A DNA stretch of 64,000 bases, taken from positions 52,153 through 116,152 of the forward strand of contig NZ_VLIY01000016.1 of the NCBI RefSeq assembly GCF_007489285.1, written 5' to 3'. Both the position numbers and the translations under genes were made by a program. The DNA comes from Skermania sp. ID1734 (GTDB lineage: Bacteria > Actinomycetota > Actinomycetes > Mycobacteriales > Mycobacteriaceae). Below are positions 63,714 to 64,000 of the stretch, in pieces; within the stretch, counting starts at the first letter, position 1, and the number at the start of each line of letters is the position of its first letter. The notes under the pieces were generated by a model. The model did not search any database, was not told where the DNA came from, and saw only the letters and a program-made list of their open reading frames with translations.

Positions 63714-64000
63714 CTGAAAAGTAGACCTCTGGGGGTCCCGGAAAACTGACCCACTTGGTGGTCTGTTGGAGGGATGATTTCTGTGGAGGATTGGGCGGAG
63801 ATACGACGGCTCCATCGGGCGGAGGACGTCCCGATTCGTGAGGTCGCTCGCCGGTTGGGGATCTCGCGCAACACGGTTCGGGCGGCGTTGGCGTCGGATC
63901 GGCCGCCGCAGTATCAGCGGCAGGGCCGCGGTTCGGTTGCCGATGAGTACGAGCCCCAGATTCGGGTGCTGTTGGCGGAGTGGCCGAAGATGCCGGCGCC
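63714..64000 (+). mobile_element. Left end of an IS21-type insertion sequence (partial)
   Basis: From about 63714 the sequence has the look of an IS21 left end: TGAAAAGTAGACC and GAAAACTGACCCAC form an imperfect repeat before the transposase start, comparable to the multiple terminal repeats of IS21 elements. The right end and any target duplication lie outside the window. The exact left border is uncertain by several bases. Confidence 0.7.
63774..64000 (+). CDS. istA: IS21-family transposase IstA, N-terminal part (partial)
   Basis: 75 codons are visible from ATG 63774, preceded by GGAGGG. They encode an HTH of the IstA type: SVEDWAEIRRLHRAEDVPIR, EVARRLGISRNTVRAALASD, followed by YEPQIRVLLAEWPKMPA. 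This matches the start of IS21-family transposases, which carry a DDE domain further on and need an ATP-binding helper (IstB). Both are beyond the window. Confidence 0.85.
   Translation, partial: MISVEDWAEIRRLHRAEDVPIREVARRLGISRNTVRAALASDRPPQYQRQGRGSVADEYEPQIRVLLAEWPKMPA

Overview
The window is 64 kb of GC-rich, densely packed chromosome from a mycolic-acid-producing actinomycete (order Mycobacteriales). Markers for this are the mkl-yrbE-mce lipid-import operon, a HadA/HadB mycolate dehydratase, a MenJ-type menaquinone reductase, a DUF732 secreted protein, a DesA3-like desaturase and several F420/deazaflavin-type enzymes. HadA and HadB are fused in one chain, and the RpoB N-terminus begins in the style L-E-G-R-I-L-A-V-S, so Nocardiaceae (Nocardia/Rhodococcus-like) fits better than Mycobacterium. 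This is inference from memory; no database was searched.

Region 1 (1-20.7 kb) is mostly minus strand and holds the translation/transcription core read right to left: tRNA-Tyr, tRNA-Thr, tRNA-Met, rpmG, hadAB, tRNA-Trp, secE, nusG, rplK, rplA, then (past a divergent lipG-like hydrolase) rplJ, rplL, a strong terminator, mkl, yrbEA, yrbEB, mceA-F, two Mce-associated genes and finally rpoB (5' part only). A complete mce importer therefore sits between rplJL and rpoB, directly behind its ATPase Mkl.

Region 2 (20.8-44.4 kb) is the menaquinone neighbourhood: yajQ, htpX, a polyprenyl diphosphate synthase, menJ, menG, menD, menC, menB, menE and menA. Interleaved are small regulators, VOC proteins, a hotdog thioesterase beside menB (possible DHNA-CoA thioesterase), a UbiB-like kinase, PitA phosphate transport, two DUF3349 proteins, a DrrAB-type exporter and a very large SARP/AfsR-like regulator.

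Region 3 (44.4-54.9 kb) is mixed: a Clp-N-domain-only protein with an HTH partner and a readable operator/promoter, a cysteine-synthase-like desulfhydrase, a BldC-like regulator, a DUF732 secreted protein, a deazaflavin nitroreductase, LldD, two luciferase-like F420 enzymes, an AraC regulator and two hydrolases.

Region 4 (54.9-64 kb) is the accessory part. A cobalamin riboswitch precedes a NiCoT-type cobalt/nickel transporter. Divergent to it is an unusual pair: a pterin-dependent aromatic amino acid hydroxylase overlapping a one-module NRPS (C-A-T-TE) whose binding-pocket residues read like an aromatic amino acid code. After these come a secreted Ig-like protein, a DesA3-like desaturase with its ferredoxin reductase, a tandem 71/82-bp repeat with a 15-bp inverted repeat, and the left end of an IS21-type element cut by the window edge. 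The hydroxylase-NRPS pair is the best candidate here for an undescribed system.
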